Assembly (NCBI GenBank): GCA_018380115.1
Contig: JAGZUF010000003.1
Span: 1 to 64,000, forward strand
DNA: 64,000 bases
Origin: Oscillospiraceae bacterium
GTDB lineage: Bacteria > Bacillota > Clostridia > Oscillospirales > Ruminococcaceae
Reading direction: 5' to 3'
Shown here: positions 52,264 to 61,192 of the stretch, piece after piece
Position numbering within the stretch: the first letter of the stretch is position 1
How the letters are laid out: every line of letters starts with the position of its first letter
Notes under the pieces: model-generated
Databases searched by the model: none
Told to the model about the DNA's origin: nothing
The model's input: the letters and a program-made list of their open reading frames with translations, nothing else
Translations under genes and position numbers: made by a program

Positions 52264-52638
52264 TTACTGCACGCCCGGCTTAGGCGGCAGGGCCACGGCC
52301 ACCTCTTTGGCAGCCTGCACGGTTTTGTCTGAAATTCCATCTATAAGCGCAAGCTCTTCTACGCTGGCAAACGGCCCGTGTGCCGCGCGGTATTCTATGA
52401 TGCGCTGCGCCTTCACGGGCCCAATGCCGTCTATCAGCTCCAGCTCGGCTGCGCTTGCGGTATTGATATCAAGGTATTCACCTGTGCGGTAAAAATACGC
52501 CTCTGGTGTGACGGGCCGGACGTTCTGATACAGGGGTGGAAGCTCTGCCGCCAGCACAGCAAAAACCGCCAGCGCCAGTACACCGCAAAAAACAGCATAC
52601 CGCCCCGGCAGGGCGCACCGGCGCAAAAATTCACGCAT
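52264..52638 (-). CDS. ComEA-like helix-hairpin-helix protein
   Basis: 124 aa. A basic N-terminus with one membrane helix (about residues 14-33), a short linker, then two helix-hairpin-helix motifs (DINTASAAELELIDGIGPVKAQRI and VEELALIDGISDKTVQAA, given here in part). This is the ComEA layout: a membrane-anchored DNA-binding protein of competence. The usual long linker and SLBB domain are shortened and no comEC follows, so a competence role is uncertain. The ATG overlaps the HAD gene end. Confidence 0.85.
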   Translation of the reverse strand: MREFLRRCALPGRYAVFCGVLALAVFAVLAAELPPLYQNVRPVTPEAYFYRTGEYLDINTASAAELELIDGIGPVKAQRIIEYRAAHGPFASVEELALIDGISDKTVQAAKEVAVALPPKPGVQ

Positions 52639-53467
52639 CTGCCTTTGCCTCTCCATACTGATCTATCAGACGGTACAGCACCTGCGCCACTCCGCCGTCC
52701 ATACAGCTTCCCGTCACTTCGTCGGCTTCCACCTGCACCTCCTTCGGGGCATTCTCCATCGCTATGGAATGGCCCGCAGCGCGCATCAGCTCAATATCAT
52801 TGTAATAATCGCCAATAGCCACGGAATTGGCGGGCGGGATGTTCAGATACTCACAAAGAGTCTTCAGCGCGTTTCCCTTCGAAGCCCCCTGCGGCATAAT
52901 TTCGAAATACATGTCGTTCGTCGAAACGAAATAGATGTCCGGATATTCTGTTTCAGAAGCCCAAGAGGCAATTGCACGCATTTGTTCCGGCGGCCCGGCA
53001 AACAGAACCTTGTTCCACTCTTGCCGGATGTCGGCCAGCGGGCACAGAAGATAGATGAGCCGTTCCTGCACCGTGTGCATATGGGTGAACTCGTTTGCCT
53101 GCACGACATTGACGGCGCCGTCCGCCGTCATTACCTCAATGCCTACGCCTGGGAAATTCTGCTGCACCTCGCGCAGAGCCGCCAGGGCAGCCTCCTTGTT
53201 CAGAGTGATGTTCTGGATATACTGCTCCTTGGCAAAATCGTAAATAACCGCCCCGCCCAGCGCAATCACCGGGGCACTGATGGCAACATCGCCCAAGTAG
53301 CGCCGGACAGATTCCAGCGTACGCCCTGTGGCAACCGTAAACCTGCCGCCCAACGAAGAAAAGAGCTGTATGGTAGCCCTGTTCACCTCGGGAAGGCCCT
53401 CCACTGCATTGAGCAGTGTGTTGTCGATATCGCTTACCACCAGCAGTTCATCTAACGTCCCAATCAT
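52631..53467 (-). CDS. HAD-superfamily (Cof-type, IIB) phosphatase
   Basis: 278 aa. Motif I is VSDIDNTLLN (nucleophile Asp), motif II TVATGRTLESV, the Lys motif ASKGNALK and motif IV IGDYYNDIELMRAAG. The inserted cap between about residues 80 and 190 is of the Cof type, which acts on sugar phosphates, FMN or related compounds. The exact substrate is unknown. Confidence 0.92.
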   Translation of the reverse strand: MIGTLDELLVVSDIDNTLLNAVEGLPEVNRATIQLFSSLGGRFTVATGRTLESVRRYLGDVAISAPVIALGGAVIYDFAKEQYIQNITLNKEAALAALREVQQNFPGVGIEVMTADGAVNVVQANEFTHMHTVQERLIYLLCPLADIRQEWNKVLFAGPPEQMRAIASWASETEYPDIYFVSTNDMYFEIMPQGASKGNALKTLCEYLNIPPANSVAIGDYYNDIELMRAAGHSIAMENAPKEVQVEADEVTGSCMDGGVAQVLYRLIDQYGEAKADA

Positions 53468-53491
53468 CCCTGCACATCCCTCTTTATGACT

Positions 53492-54415
53492 TTATGACGA
53501 TTTTTGAGCAAGCTCCTGCAAAAAGCTTTGGAAATACACGGGCAAGCCGCTTGTGAATTCCATATATACCCCGCTGCACGGGTGCACAAAGCCAAGCGTA
53601 CCCGCGTGCAGGCACTGCCCCTGAAGCTTTGTGATGCACGCCCGCGGGCCATATACCGCATCACCGGCCAGCGGGTGACCAATGCTTGCCATATGCACGC
53701 GTATCTGATGCGTGCGCCCTGTTTTCAGGCGTACAGAAATATGGGTAAAGCCGGAAAACCGCTGCTCCACATGGTAAGAAGTATATGCATACTTTCCATT
53801 CTTCGCCACCACGGCCATTTTTTTGCGGTCCTTCGGGCTGCGGCCTATCAGGCCTTCCACAGCGCCGTCATTCTCAGAAAAGCCGCCGTACACCACCGCC
53901 TGATACACACGGGTGATGCTGTGCACGGCAAACTGCTCACAAAGGCCCACATGGGCCTCGTTGGTTTTTGCCGCCACCAAAAGACCGCTGGTATCCTTGT
54001 CGATGCGGTGAACGATGCCCGGCCTTTCTTCCCCATTGATACCGGAAAGCTGCCCGCAGCAGTGGTACAGCAGCGCATTCACCAGCGTGCCGTCCGGGTT
54101 GCCTGCTGCAGGGTGCACCACCATCCCCTTCGGCTTGTTGACTACGATGATGTCGGTATCCTCATATACAACATCCAGTGGGATGGCCTGCGCCTCCACA
54201 GCGGCAGGCCTTGCCTGCGGCACATTGAGAAGGAATACATCTCCTGCTTTCACTTTTAGGCTTTTGATAGCCGGGCTGCCGTTGCACTGCACAAGGCCGC
54301 CGGCAAAAAGCTGCTGCAAAAAACTGCGCGTCATGTCCGGAAAAGCCGCGCTTAGCACTGCATCTGCTCTGTGCCGGGCGTCCTGTTCCCCTGCCAGATA
54401 TTCAAGCACCGCCAT
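53492..54415 (-). CDS. RluA-family ribosomal large subunit pseudouridine synthase
   Basis: 307 aa. An S4-like N-terminal domain, then the catalytic motif HRIDKDTSGLLVAAKT with the nucleophilic Asp, and LKTGRTHQIRVHMASIGHPLAGD near the C-terminus (cited in parts). It belongs to the RluD/YlyB branch that follows lspA in Firmicutes, as here: its start overlaps the lspA end by 14 bases. Confidence 0.95.
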   Translation of the reverse strand: MAVLEYLAGEQDARHRADAVLSAAFPDMTRSFLQQLFAGGLVQCNGSPAIKSLKVKAGDVFLLNVPQARPAAVEAQAIPLDVVYEDTDIIVVNKPKGMVVHPAAGNPDGTLVNALLYHCCGQLSGINGEERPGIVHRIDKDTSGLLVAAKTNEAHVGLCEQFAVHSITRVYQAVVYGGFSENDGAVEGLIGRSPKDRKKMAVVAKNGKYAYTSYHVEQRFSGFTHISVRLKTGRTHQIRVHMASIGHPLAGDAVYGPRACITKLQGQCLHAGTLGFVHPCSGVYMEFTSGLPVYFQSFLQELAQKSS

Positions 54416-54878
54416 TGGCCTGCCCCTTTTTGTTTTTGCGCTCTGCCAGCAGTACAGCCAGCACCCACAGGGCGCCGCCTATGCATACAAAGCAATCGGC
54501 CACATTGAACACGGCAAAATCAATGAATGTCGTAGCAAAGAAATCTATCACCCGTCCGGCCGTTACGCGGTCGATAAGGTTGCCAAGCCCGCCTGCGATA
54601 ATAAGGCACACGGCCACACGCTCGGCGCGCACCTGCGGCCTTTTGAAAAAAAGATACCATACCAGGGCGGCCAGGGTGATGCCCGTCACCACAATGAGCA
54701 GCGTCTGCCTGCCGCTCAGCATGCTGAACGCCATGCCGTCGTTTTCCACATAGCGAAGCTCCATAATACCCGGCAGAAACGGGGCGGTGCCCACCGGAGC
54801 CAGATAGGAAGCCGCCAGATACTTGGTGAGCTGGTCTGCCCCCACCAGTAAAAGAATCAAAATGGCATAAATGAGCAA
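54402..54878 (-). CDS. lspA: Lipoprotein signal peptidase
   Basis: 158 aa with four membrane helices. The aspartate pair lies in GGLGNLIDRVTAGRVIDFF and VFNVADCFVCIG; the N-terminal QLTKYLA motif is present. It cleaves prolipoproteins such as the ABC binding protein at 23.2 kb. It sits between divIVA and the pseudouridine synthase, the standard Firmicutes order. Confidence 0.97.
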   Translation of the reverse strand: MLIYAILILLLVGADQLTKYLAASYLAPVGTAPFLPGIMELRYVENDGMAFSMLSGRQTLLIVVTGITLAALVWYLFFKRPQVRAERVAVCLIIAGGLGNLIDRVTAGRVIDFFATTFIDFAVFNVADCFVCIGGALWVLAVLLAERKNKKGQANGGA

Positions 54879-54910
54879 TCTCGCATCTCCTTTTTGATGG
54901 AATGGAAGAA

Positions 54911-54938
54911 TAGCGGCGTTTTTTACAAAGCGCCGCTA
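54911..54938 (-). terminator. Hairpin between divIVA and lspA
   Basis: TAGCGGCG pairs with CGCCGCTA around a 12-base AT-rich loop; the following bases on the minus strand (TTCTTCC) are only partly T-rich, so it may be a weak terminator or a processing or stability element. Confidence 0.5.
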
Positions 54939-54947
54939 CCCATAATT

Positions 54948-55628
54948 TCAATCTTCAAATGTGATGCCCTTATAGCTGCCGAACATCGCATCGCCTGAAT
55001 GTGCCGGCGCGTCCGAACGTTCTTCATCATAGTCATACATCGGCGCCTGCCCGGAAGGCGCACCGGCCTCGTCTTCCTTTTTCGCCTTGGGCCTGGCCGG
55101 CCGTTTTTTATCAGCCTTTGGCGCAGCGGGCTGCTGCTCGGCCGCAGGCTGCTTCACCTCAGGCTTTTGCGCGGGCTTCAATGTTTCCTCGCCCGGCACG
55201 TTCGTCAAAGAGGCAATATGCTGGCGGTACAGCTCCAGAACGGTGTTTTTGAACTGGGCCACTTCCCTTTTCAGGCGCTCCAGCTCTGTCTGCGAAGCAG
55301 CCACGCTCGCCTCCGCCTCGTTTTTCAGCTGGCTTGCCTTGCTGTTCGCATCATAAATAATGGTCTCCGCCTTCTGGCGTGCCTCATGTATCACGCTTTC
55401 CCCCATGCGCTGTGCGTTCAGCAATGCGGTTTTCAGCGTTTCCTCGTCATCGCGGTATTGGTCTACCTTTTCCGCCAGAATAAACATCTTCTGCTCGGCG
55501 TCTTCCTTTTCCTCCTGAAGCTTATCCAGTTCGGCCGCCACGCGCGCCAGAAACTCATCCACTTCCTCCGGGCGGTAGCCGCGCATCGTTCGGTCGAACG
55601 CTACGTTCCTGATCTCGTCAGAATTCAT
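54948..55628 (-). CDS. divIVA: Cell-division protein DivIVA
   Basis: 226 aa. The N-terminal membrane-binding domain reads NVAFDRTMRGYRPEEVDEFLARV, followed by a long coiled coil (about residues 30-140) and a Pro/Ala/Lys-rich tail with an acidic end. DivIVA marks curved membrane at poles and septa. ATG 55628 follows GGGGGCAA. It is part of the sepF-ylmH-divIVA cluster. Confidence 0.95.
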   Translation of the reverse strand: MNSDEIRNVAFDRTMRGYRPEEVDEFLARVAAELDKLQEEKEDAEQKMFILAEKVDQYRDDEETLKTALLNAQRMGESVIHEARQKAETIIYDANSKASQLKNEAEASVAASQTELERLKREVAQFKNTVLELYRQHIASLTNVPGEETLKPAQKPEVKQPAAEQQPAAPKADKKRPARPKAKKEDEAGAPSGQAPMYDYDEERSDAPAHSGDAMFGSYKGITFED

Positions 55629-55643
55629 CGAGATTGCCCCCAT

Positions 55644-56456
55644 TCAATATTGAAAATAGGATATGATCGTCCTGCCCTTGCGGCTTTTTCCGCCTACCTC
55701 GCACAGCTTATATTTACCATGCCCCCGCACGCTGAAAATGTCGTTTTCGAAGACCTCGGCATGCGCACTTTGCACGGGCACATGGTTGACGGCCACAGCG
55801 CCGCTGCGCACGCACTGCACGGCCTGCGTGCGGCTTGCCTGCAGCATGGCGGCAAGCACCGCATCCAGCCGCAGAGAAGCTACGCTTGCCGTGCGCATAT
55901 GCCGCTGTGGCTGAGCAGCGGCTCCGTCCGGCGCGCTGCACAATATAGTGTGAACGCTGAAGCGCCCTACCTCGCGCAATTCGTCCACCGCAAGGCGCGC
56001 CGCGGCGGGCACCAGAAACGCGCATACGCCAGCCTCCTGCGGCACAATATCCCCGATACACGCGCGCTCAATGCCAAGGCCCAGCAAAGCGCCCAGATAA
56101 TCCCGGTGCTCGAGTGCGGCAGCTGCAGGGTACGGCGTTATCTGAACGCACTGAATATCCACAGCGTCCTGCGCCTGCTGCGTGCCGATGCATAAAATCA
56201 TCCGTTCAGCGCCGCCATAGCCGCCCCACAGGCCGTATGCGGCATCAAACCGCGCCAGCACCGCCGAAGCCAGCGCCTGCTCGCGGTCTGACAAAAAGCG
56301 CGTACAGCGCGCCCTGCCGCCTGCCGCCGCCTTGGCAATGTCCTCGATGCGGCGGACAAAATGGCGCTCGTCCTCGTTGACCGGCGGGGTATAGCCGCGT
56401 GTGCGGCGCGCCTCAGAAGAAGACGCCGCTGCTTTCCAGCTCATCCAGCAAATCAC
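55644..56456 (-). CDS. ylmH: YlmH-like S4-domain RNA-binding protein
   Basis: 270 aa from the first possible start. The conserved part begins near NEDERHFVRRIEDIA, with a middle domain and a C-terminal S4 domain (SLRLDAVLAAMLQASRTQAV, then SGAVAVNHVPV). YlmH family members bind RNA or ribosomes and act in ribosome rescue or quality control in Bacillus. No ATG, GTG or TTG occurs between the sepF stop and the conserved region, so the start must lie inside sepF: GTG 56456 or ATG 56444, neither with a good ribosome binding site. Confidence 0.86.
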   Translation of the reverse strand: MICWMSWKAAASSSEARRTRGYTPPVNEDERHFVRRIEDIAKAAAGGRARCTRFLSDREQALASAVLARFDAAYGLWGGYGGAERMILCIGTQQAQDAVDIQCVQITPYPAAAALEHRDYLGALLGLGIERACIGDIVPQEAGVCAFLVPAAARLAVDELREVGRFSVHTILCSAPDGAAAQPQRHMRTASVASLRLDAVLAAMLQASRTQAVQCVRSGAVAVNHVPVQSAHAEVFENDIFSVRGHGKYKLCEVGGKSRKGRTIISYFQY

Positions 56457-56856
56457 CCATGATATCGACGTTGTACGGCGTAATAATAAATGTGCTGGCC
56501 GCCACGCGCTTGATCTGGCCGTTATTTGCGTATGCCACGCCGGAGAGGAAGTCGATCAGCCTGCGGGCAATATCCTTGCTGGTAGACTCCAGGTTCAGCA
56601 CCACGGTGCGCTTGGCATTCAGATGATCTGCCACCGCGCTGGCATCTTCAAAATGCTCGGGCTTCACCAGCACCACCTGCAGCTGCATGGTGGAGTTGAT
56701 GTTTACCACCTTGTTGCGCTTGGGGCTGGGCTCTTCTCCGGCGGCATAGTCGTCCTGCGGCGCATCATCATAATTTTCTTCCATGGGATAATCCGCATCT
56801 TCCGCGTAATCTTCGTTGTTTCCCATCATTTCCTTGAATTTGTTGATGAAGCTCAT
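56413..56856 (-). CDS. sepF: Cell-division protein SepF
   Basis: 147 aa. An amphipathic N-terminal helix (MSFINKFKEMMG) for membrane binding, an acidic linker, and the SepF core: VVLVKPEHFEDASAVADHL, TVVLNLESTSKDIARRLIDF and GVAYANNGQIKRVAASTFI. It aligns FtsZ at the septum. First gene of the cluster, with its own promoter. Confidence 0.96.
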   Translation of the reverse strand: MSFINKFKEMMGNNEDYAEDADYPMEENYDDAPQDDYAAGEEPSPKRNKVVNINSTMQLQVVLVKPEHFEDASAVADHLNAKRTVVLNLESTSKDIARRLIDFLSGVAYANNGQIKRVAASTFIITPYNVDIMGDLLDELESSGVFF

Positions 56857-56943
56857 GTTCTTCTCTTACTCCTTCTCGATCTGTGGAAGGCGCGCAGCAC
56901 CGCCTGGTGCAGATGCGCACACTGCCGGAATCTTAATGCTTAC

Positions 56944-56972
56944 ATTATCCTAGGTTTTGGCTGAAATGTCAA
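56944..56972 (-). promoter_or_regulatory. Promoter of the sepF cluster
   Basis: Minus strand TTGACA (56967-56972) and GATAAT (56944-56949), spacer 17 bp. Confidence 0.75.
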
Positions 56973-57007
56973 TAAAGCCTTGTAAATTTCAGCGCGGCGC
57001 ACAAAAT

Positions 57008-58243
57008 TCAAAGCAATTTTCCATTGTAGAGGCCGGTGCCCTCCACGATTACTTCGTCATACATTTCCAGCTCGTTCTCATCTTTGACATATTCCGGCGA
57101 AATGAGGGTGTCTTCGCCGTCCGTCCAAAGCACGGTAACAGGCTTCTGATGCACCATATTGCCCAGCTTCGTATACACATACGTTTTTCCGTTCACCGTA
57201 TGGCAGGCTTTGGTGGGGATGCGCAGGCCCTCGTATGTTTTAAGTGCTATCACAGCCTGCTCCCTTTCAAGGGCCACCGTTTCACTGTTGATATAGTCGC
57301 ACAGAAGTTCCACCTTGGCAATGCCCGCATCTTCATCCAACTGTATGCTCACTATGCTGGCGGGCACGCTCTCCTGTGAGACCTTCGGAAAGCTTACTGT
57401 GACATCCGCCCCTTCGGAAAATTTTTCCGCCTGCTCTGCATCCACCAGGGCAAAGAAACGCCAGCGGTAATCTGAAATGATTTTCCCCGCACAGTTTTCC
57501 GGGTTTTCCTGTACCGGCTGCTGCAATGCCTCCTGCAGCTGCACGGGCGTCATCTCCGCCAGCTGTTCCGGGGTGAAAAGCGCGGCCGTGCTCTCCTGCG
57601 AAGAGACAAAATACCCTGTGCCGGGTGCGGTGATTACCGTGCCGGAGGCGCCGTTCAGCGCATCCCTGCGCGCAGTGAGCTCTGAGATGCGGGCAGAGTA
57701 ATCCTCCACCTCCCCCAGGCTGACGCTCAATTTGTTCTGCGCAAGCTGGATATCGTTCTGCGCCGCTTCCAGCGAAGAAAAATCACCCGAGTCCAGTGCA
57801 TCCAGCGCGTCGTACACGCCCGTCTGCACCTGCTTTTCCAGCAGAGAGGCATCGCCCGCGCTGCCTGTGGCCTGCGCTTTTGTCAAAAGCTCTATCTCCT
57901 GCGAAAGGGCAGTGTACCGTTTATATTGCGCTGCATCTGCCTCGCTGGCAAACAACCGCGCCACACCGATGCCCTCGCTGACGCGCTCGCCGTTCTTCGC
58001 AATGTAAGAGAGCACGCCGCTGCCCTCATAGGTGATGCTCTGCTCTGTCATGCCAAGAAAGCCTTCGCACACCACGCTCTCCGCCATGGTGTCCAGCACT
58101 GCCGTCTGTGTGAGCAGAGCGGACGAACGGCCCGCAATGGTGGCAAGCTGCACGGCAACATACACTGCCGGCACAAGCAGCAATAGGCCGACCAGCAGCT
58201 TTGTGCCTGTACTTTTCGTTTTTCCGGAAGGAGCTCGTGCCAC
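57008..58243 (-). CDS. HlyD-like membrane adaptor protein
   Basis: 411 aa. One N-terminal membrane helix (LLVGLLLLVPAVYVAVQLA, about residues 17-35), a biotinyl-lipoyl-like half (SGVLSYIAKNGERVSEG), a helical hairpin (about 105-200), a matching second half (GTVITAPGTGYFVS), and beta domains to the end (YVYTKLGNMVHQKPVTVLW). This is the membrane-fusion-protein layout, but no transporter gene is adjacent. Similar proteins sit next to sepF or ylmE clusters in Clostridia and have no proven role. Start is GTG 58243 after GAGGTGG. Confidence 0.82.
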   Translation of the reverse strand: MARAPSGKTKSTGTKLLVGLLLLVPAVYVAVQLATIAGRSSALLTQTAVLDTMAESVVCEGFLGMTEQSITYEGSGVLSYIAKNGERVSEGIGVARLFASEADAAQYKRYTALSQEIELLTKAQATGSAGDASLLEKQVQTGVYDALDALDSGDFSSLEAAQNDIQLAQNKLSVSLGEVEDYSARISELTARRDALNGASGTVITAPGTGYFVSSQESTAALFTPEQLAEMTPVQLQEALQQPVQENPENCAGKIISDYRWRFFALVDAEQAEKFSEGADVTVSFPKVSQESVPASIVSIQLDEDAGIAKVELLCDYINSETVALEREQAVIALKTYEGLRIPTKACHTVNGKTYVYTKLGNMVHQKPVTVLWTDGEDTLISPEYVKDENELEMYDEVIVEGTGLYNGKLL

Positions 58244-58259
58244 TGTACGGCCACCTCAC

Positions 58260-59189
58260 TTATCTGCAAAATTCCTGCCAGGCCTGCCATGCCCGTTCTG
58301 CCGCTTTTTCCCCCGCCGGCAGCCAAACCACCCCCGGCATATGCCGGAACCAGGTGAGCTGGCGCTTGGCATAATGCCGTGAGGCCTGCTTCAGCGCCGC
58401 CACACATTCGGCCAGCGGTGCCGCGTTTTCAAAATAAGGAAAAAATTCCTTATAGCCGATGGCCTGAGCGGCGCCGGGCCAGCTTGTCCTGTGCAAATAT
58501 ACGTTTTCCGCCTCTGCCAAAAGGCCCCGTTCCATCATGGTGTCCACCCGTGCATCGATGCGGGCATACAGCTGCGCGCGGTCTGCAATGTCCAGCGCCA
58601 GAATAAGCGGGTCATACGGTGTTTCTGCCGGCCTGGAAGCAGCCGCGCGCTGGGCCGCCGTCTGGCCAGTCGCCTCATACAGTTCCAGCGCGCGCAAAAG
58701 GCGCGTGTGGTTGTTGGGATGAACGGCTGCGGCGCCCTGCGGGTCCAGCCGGCAAAGGCGCTCGTACAAGGCAGCCGGGCCCATTTGGGCCAGCTCCTTC
58801 TGCAGACGGCTGCGCACAGCGCCGTTGCCCGGCTGGCTGGCAAACACTGTGCCCTCCAGAAAGCTGCGCAGATACAGCCCCGTACCGCCGCATAAAACAG
58901 GAAGCCTGCCGCGCGCCACGATGTCCTGCACGGCCCGCCCTGCCGCAGCGGCATAGTCTGCGGCGGAAAAAGGCATATCCGGCTCCAGCATACCGACGAG
59001 ATGATGCGGCACGCCCTGCATTTCTTCTTTGGACGGCGCAGCCGTGCCGATACACAGGCCCTTATATACCTGCATGGAATCGGCCGAAACTACTTCGCCG
59101 TCAAGCTGCTTTGCAAGCTCTGCCGCCAGAGCGGTCTTTCCGCTAGCGGTTGGGCCGCAGATGCATAAAAGCTTAACCTTGCCTGCCAA
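58260..59189 (-). CDS. miaA: tRNA dimethylallyltransferase
   Basis: 309 aa. Adds the isopentenyl group to A37 of UNN-reading tRNAs. P-loop GPTASGKTALA, DSMQVYKG, the CGGTGLYLRSFLEG loop and QLTWFR near the C-terminus are all present. TTG 59189 is the likely start, since no ATG precedes the P-loop at a sensible distance; it overlaps the mutL end. The order mutS-mutL-miaA is conserved. Confidence 0.96.
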   Translation of the reverse strand: MAGKVKLLCICGPTASGKTALAAELAKQLDGEVVSADSMQVYKGLCIGTAAPSKEEMQGVPHHLVGMLEPDMPFSAADYAAAAGRAVQDIVARGRLPVLCGGTGLYLRSFLEGTVFASQPGNGAVRSRLQKELAQMGPAALYERLCRLDPQGAAAVHPNNHTRLLRALELYEATGQTAAQRAAASRPAETPYDPLILALDIADRAQLYARIDARVDTMMERGLLAEAENVYLHRTSWPGAAQAIGYKEFFPYFENAAPLAECVAALKQASRHYAKRQLTWFRHMPGVVWLPAGEKAAERAWQAWQEFCR

Positions 59190-61158
59190 ACTGTTTTTCC
59201 AGCTCCTTTTGCGGCACTTCCAGCACCACCGGCCTGCCATGCGGGCAGAACGGCGGTATCTTTCCGTCCAGCACATCCTGTGCAAGCTGCACAAGCTGCT
59301 GCACCGGCGTTTTGTCGCCCGCCTTCATAGCGGCGCGGCATGAGATAGAGTGCATCACCCACTGTGCTTTTTCGCTGCGCGCCTGACGCGGGTCTGCCGC
59401 AAGGCCGCCCGCAAGCTCCACCACAAGGTCTTCGGCGTTTTCCGCCTCCACATCTGCGGGGATGGTGCGCACTACCACGCTGGTGCCGCCGAAATCCTCT
59501 ACCTCCAGACCGCTGCGGCCAAGAAGCTCTGCATTCTGTAACAGCACCTCCTTCTCCTCGGCAGAGAGGCGCACTGTCACCGGTGCCAGAAGCATCTGCC
59601 CCGGCGTGGTCTCGTCCAGGCCGGCCACCAGCTTTTCATAGATGGCGCGCTCGTGTGCCGCATGCTTATCAATCAGGCAAAGGGTGCTGCCGCGCTCGGC
59701 CACGATATAGGTTCGGAACACCTCGCCCACCACGCGAAGCGACTCGCCTGCCTGCTGCGCGCCGGGCAGCGCCGTCTGTTCGGACTCGGGCACAGACGGC
59801 GCAGGCTCTTCCTGCTGGGCGGAGGAAACCGGCGCTGCATGCACGGCCTGCACCGGCTGTGCATCTTCCGGCATAATATCAATGCTGTACTGGCGCACAG
59901 CGGGCATTTCACTCTGTCCGCGCCCATAAGGCACGGGTGGCGCGCTGGCAAGCGACGAGAGCATTTCGCCGTAAGCGCGCACCTCGCCGTACACCGGCGC
60001 TTTCCCCTGAAACACGCTTTGCTGCGCCGCCACAGGCACGGCCGGTACAGGCCGGTGCGCGGGCGGCTGGGGCGGCACATTTTCCTCCGGCTGCGGCCGG
60101 ACAGAGGCGCCCTGCACGTCCGGCGCCTCTTCCTCACCGCCGCCAAACGCAAACCTCTGGTGGGAAGCGTCCTTCTGCATCAGCGCACTTTTCGCCGCAG
60201 AGTAAACGGCATCGAAAGCATCCTTTTCCCGTGCAAAGCGAACTTCTGTTTTGGCCGGATGCACATTCACATCCACAAGCTGCGCCGGCATGGAGAGCGA
60301 AAGCACGCACCCGGGGAATTTGCCCTGCATCAGAGTACCTTTGTAGGCAGCTTCCAGTGCGGCCATCATGGTGCGGTTTTTCACAAAGCGCCCGTTTACA
60401 AAAAAGAACTGCATGGCGCGTGAGGCACGGCATGCCCGGGGCGGCGTGATGAGGCCGGCAGCGCGGTAGGGGCCCGCGCCGCCGTCCACTTCCAGAAGGT
60501 CTTTTGAAAATTCGCGCCCCAGCACGGCATAGGCCGCGCCAAGCAGCTGGCCGTCGCCGGGTGTTTGAAACTGCACACGCCCCTCGCGCACAAAGCGGAA
60601 TGCCACCTCCGGATGGGCAAGCGCCAGCTCGCTCACCACGTCTGAAACATAGTTTCCCTCGCTTGTGTCCTTCTTCAGAAACTTCATGCGCGCAGGGGTA
60701 TTGTAAAACAGGTTCTTTACCGTGATGGTGGTGCCCACGCCGCGCGCACCCGCCTCAAAGCTCTGCTCGGCCCCGCCGCTGATACGGTACAGGCAGGCAA
60801 ATTCATCGTCTTTTGTTTTGGTCAGAAGCTCTACATGGGCCACGCTTGCAATGCTTGCCAGCGCTTCGCCGCGAAAGCCCAGCGTGTGGATAGCCTCTAA
60901 ATCTTCCTGTGTGCGTATTTTGCTTGTGGCGTGGCGCAGAAACGCCGTGGGCACGCTTTCGGCCTCAATGCCCGTGCCGTCGTCGCTCACTTCAATCAGC
61001 TCTACCCCGCCCCGGCGGATGGTGACGCTGATATGCGCAGCACCAGCGTCTATGGCGTTCTCACAAAGCTCCTTCACCACAGAGCTGGGGCGTTCGACTA
61101 CTTCGCCTGCGGCGATCAGCTCTGCCGTATGGCTGTCCAGCACCTGTATCTGTGCCAT
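59173..61158 (-). CDS. mutL: DNA mismatch repair protein MutL
   Basis: 661 aa. A GHKL ATPase N-terminal domain (AAGEVVERPSSVVKEL, DDGTGI, TLGFRGEALASI), a long Pro/Ala-rich linker (about 330-470), and a C-terminal domain with the endonuclease motif DKHAAHERAIYE (DQHAxxER-like) and CPHGRPV. The endonuclease residues indicate a MutL that nicks DNA itself, as in organisms lacking MutH. GGAGGTGG precedes ATG 61158. Confidence 0.97.
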   Translation of the reverse strand: MAQIQVLDSHTAELIAAGEVVERPSSVVKELCENAIDAGAAHISVTIRRGGVELIEVSDDGTGIEAESVPTAFLRHATSKIRTQEDLEAIHTLGFRGEALASIASVAHVELLTKTKDDEFACLYRISGGAEQSFEAGARGVGTTITVKNLFYNTPARMKFLKKDTSEGNYVSDVVSELALAHPEVAFRFVREGRVQFQTPGDGQLLGAAYAVLGREFSKDLLEVDGGAGPYRAAGLITPPRACRASRAMQFFFVNGRFVKNRTMMAALEAAYKGTLMQGKFPGCVLSLSMPAQLVDVNVHPAKTEVRFAREKDAFDAVYSAAKSALMQKDASHQRFAFGGGEEEAPDVQGASVRPQPEENVPPQPPAHRPVPAVPVAAQQSVFQGKAPVYGEVRAYGEMLSSLASAPPVPYGRGQSEMPAVRQYSIDIMPEDAQPVQAVHAAPVSSAQQEEPAPSVPESEQTALPGAQQAGESLRVVGEVFRTYIVAERGSTLCLIDKHAAHERAIYEKLVAGLDETTPGQMLLAPVTVRLSAEEKEVLLQNAELLGRSGLEVEDFGGTSVVVRTIPADVEAENAEDLVVELAGGLAADPRQARSEKAQWVMHSISCRAAMKAGDKTPVQQLVQLAQDVLDGKIPPFCPHGRPVVLEVPQKELEKQFGRQG

Positions 61159-61192
61159 GGTGTCCACCTCCAGTTTCCGTATGCCGGCCCGC

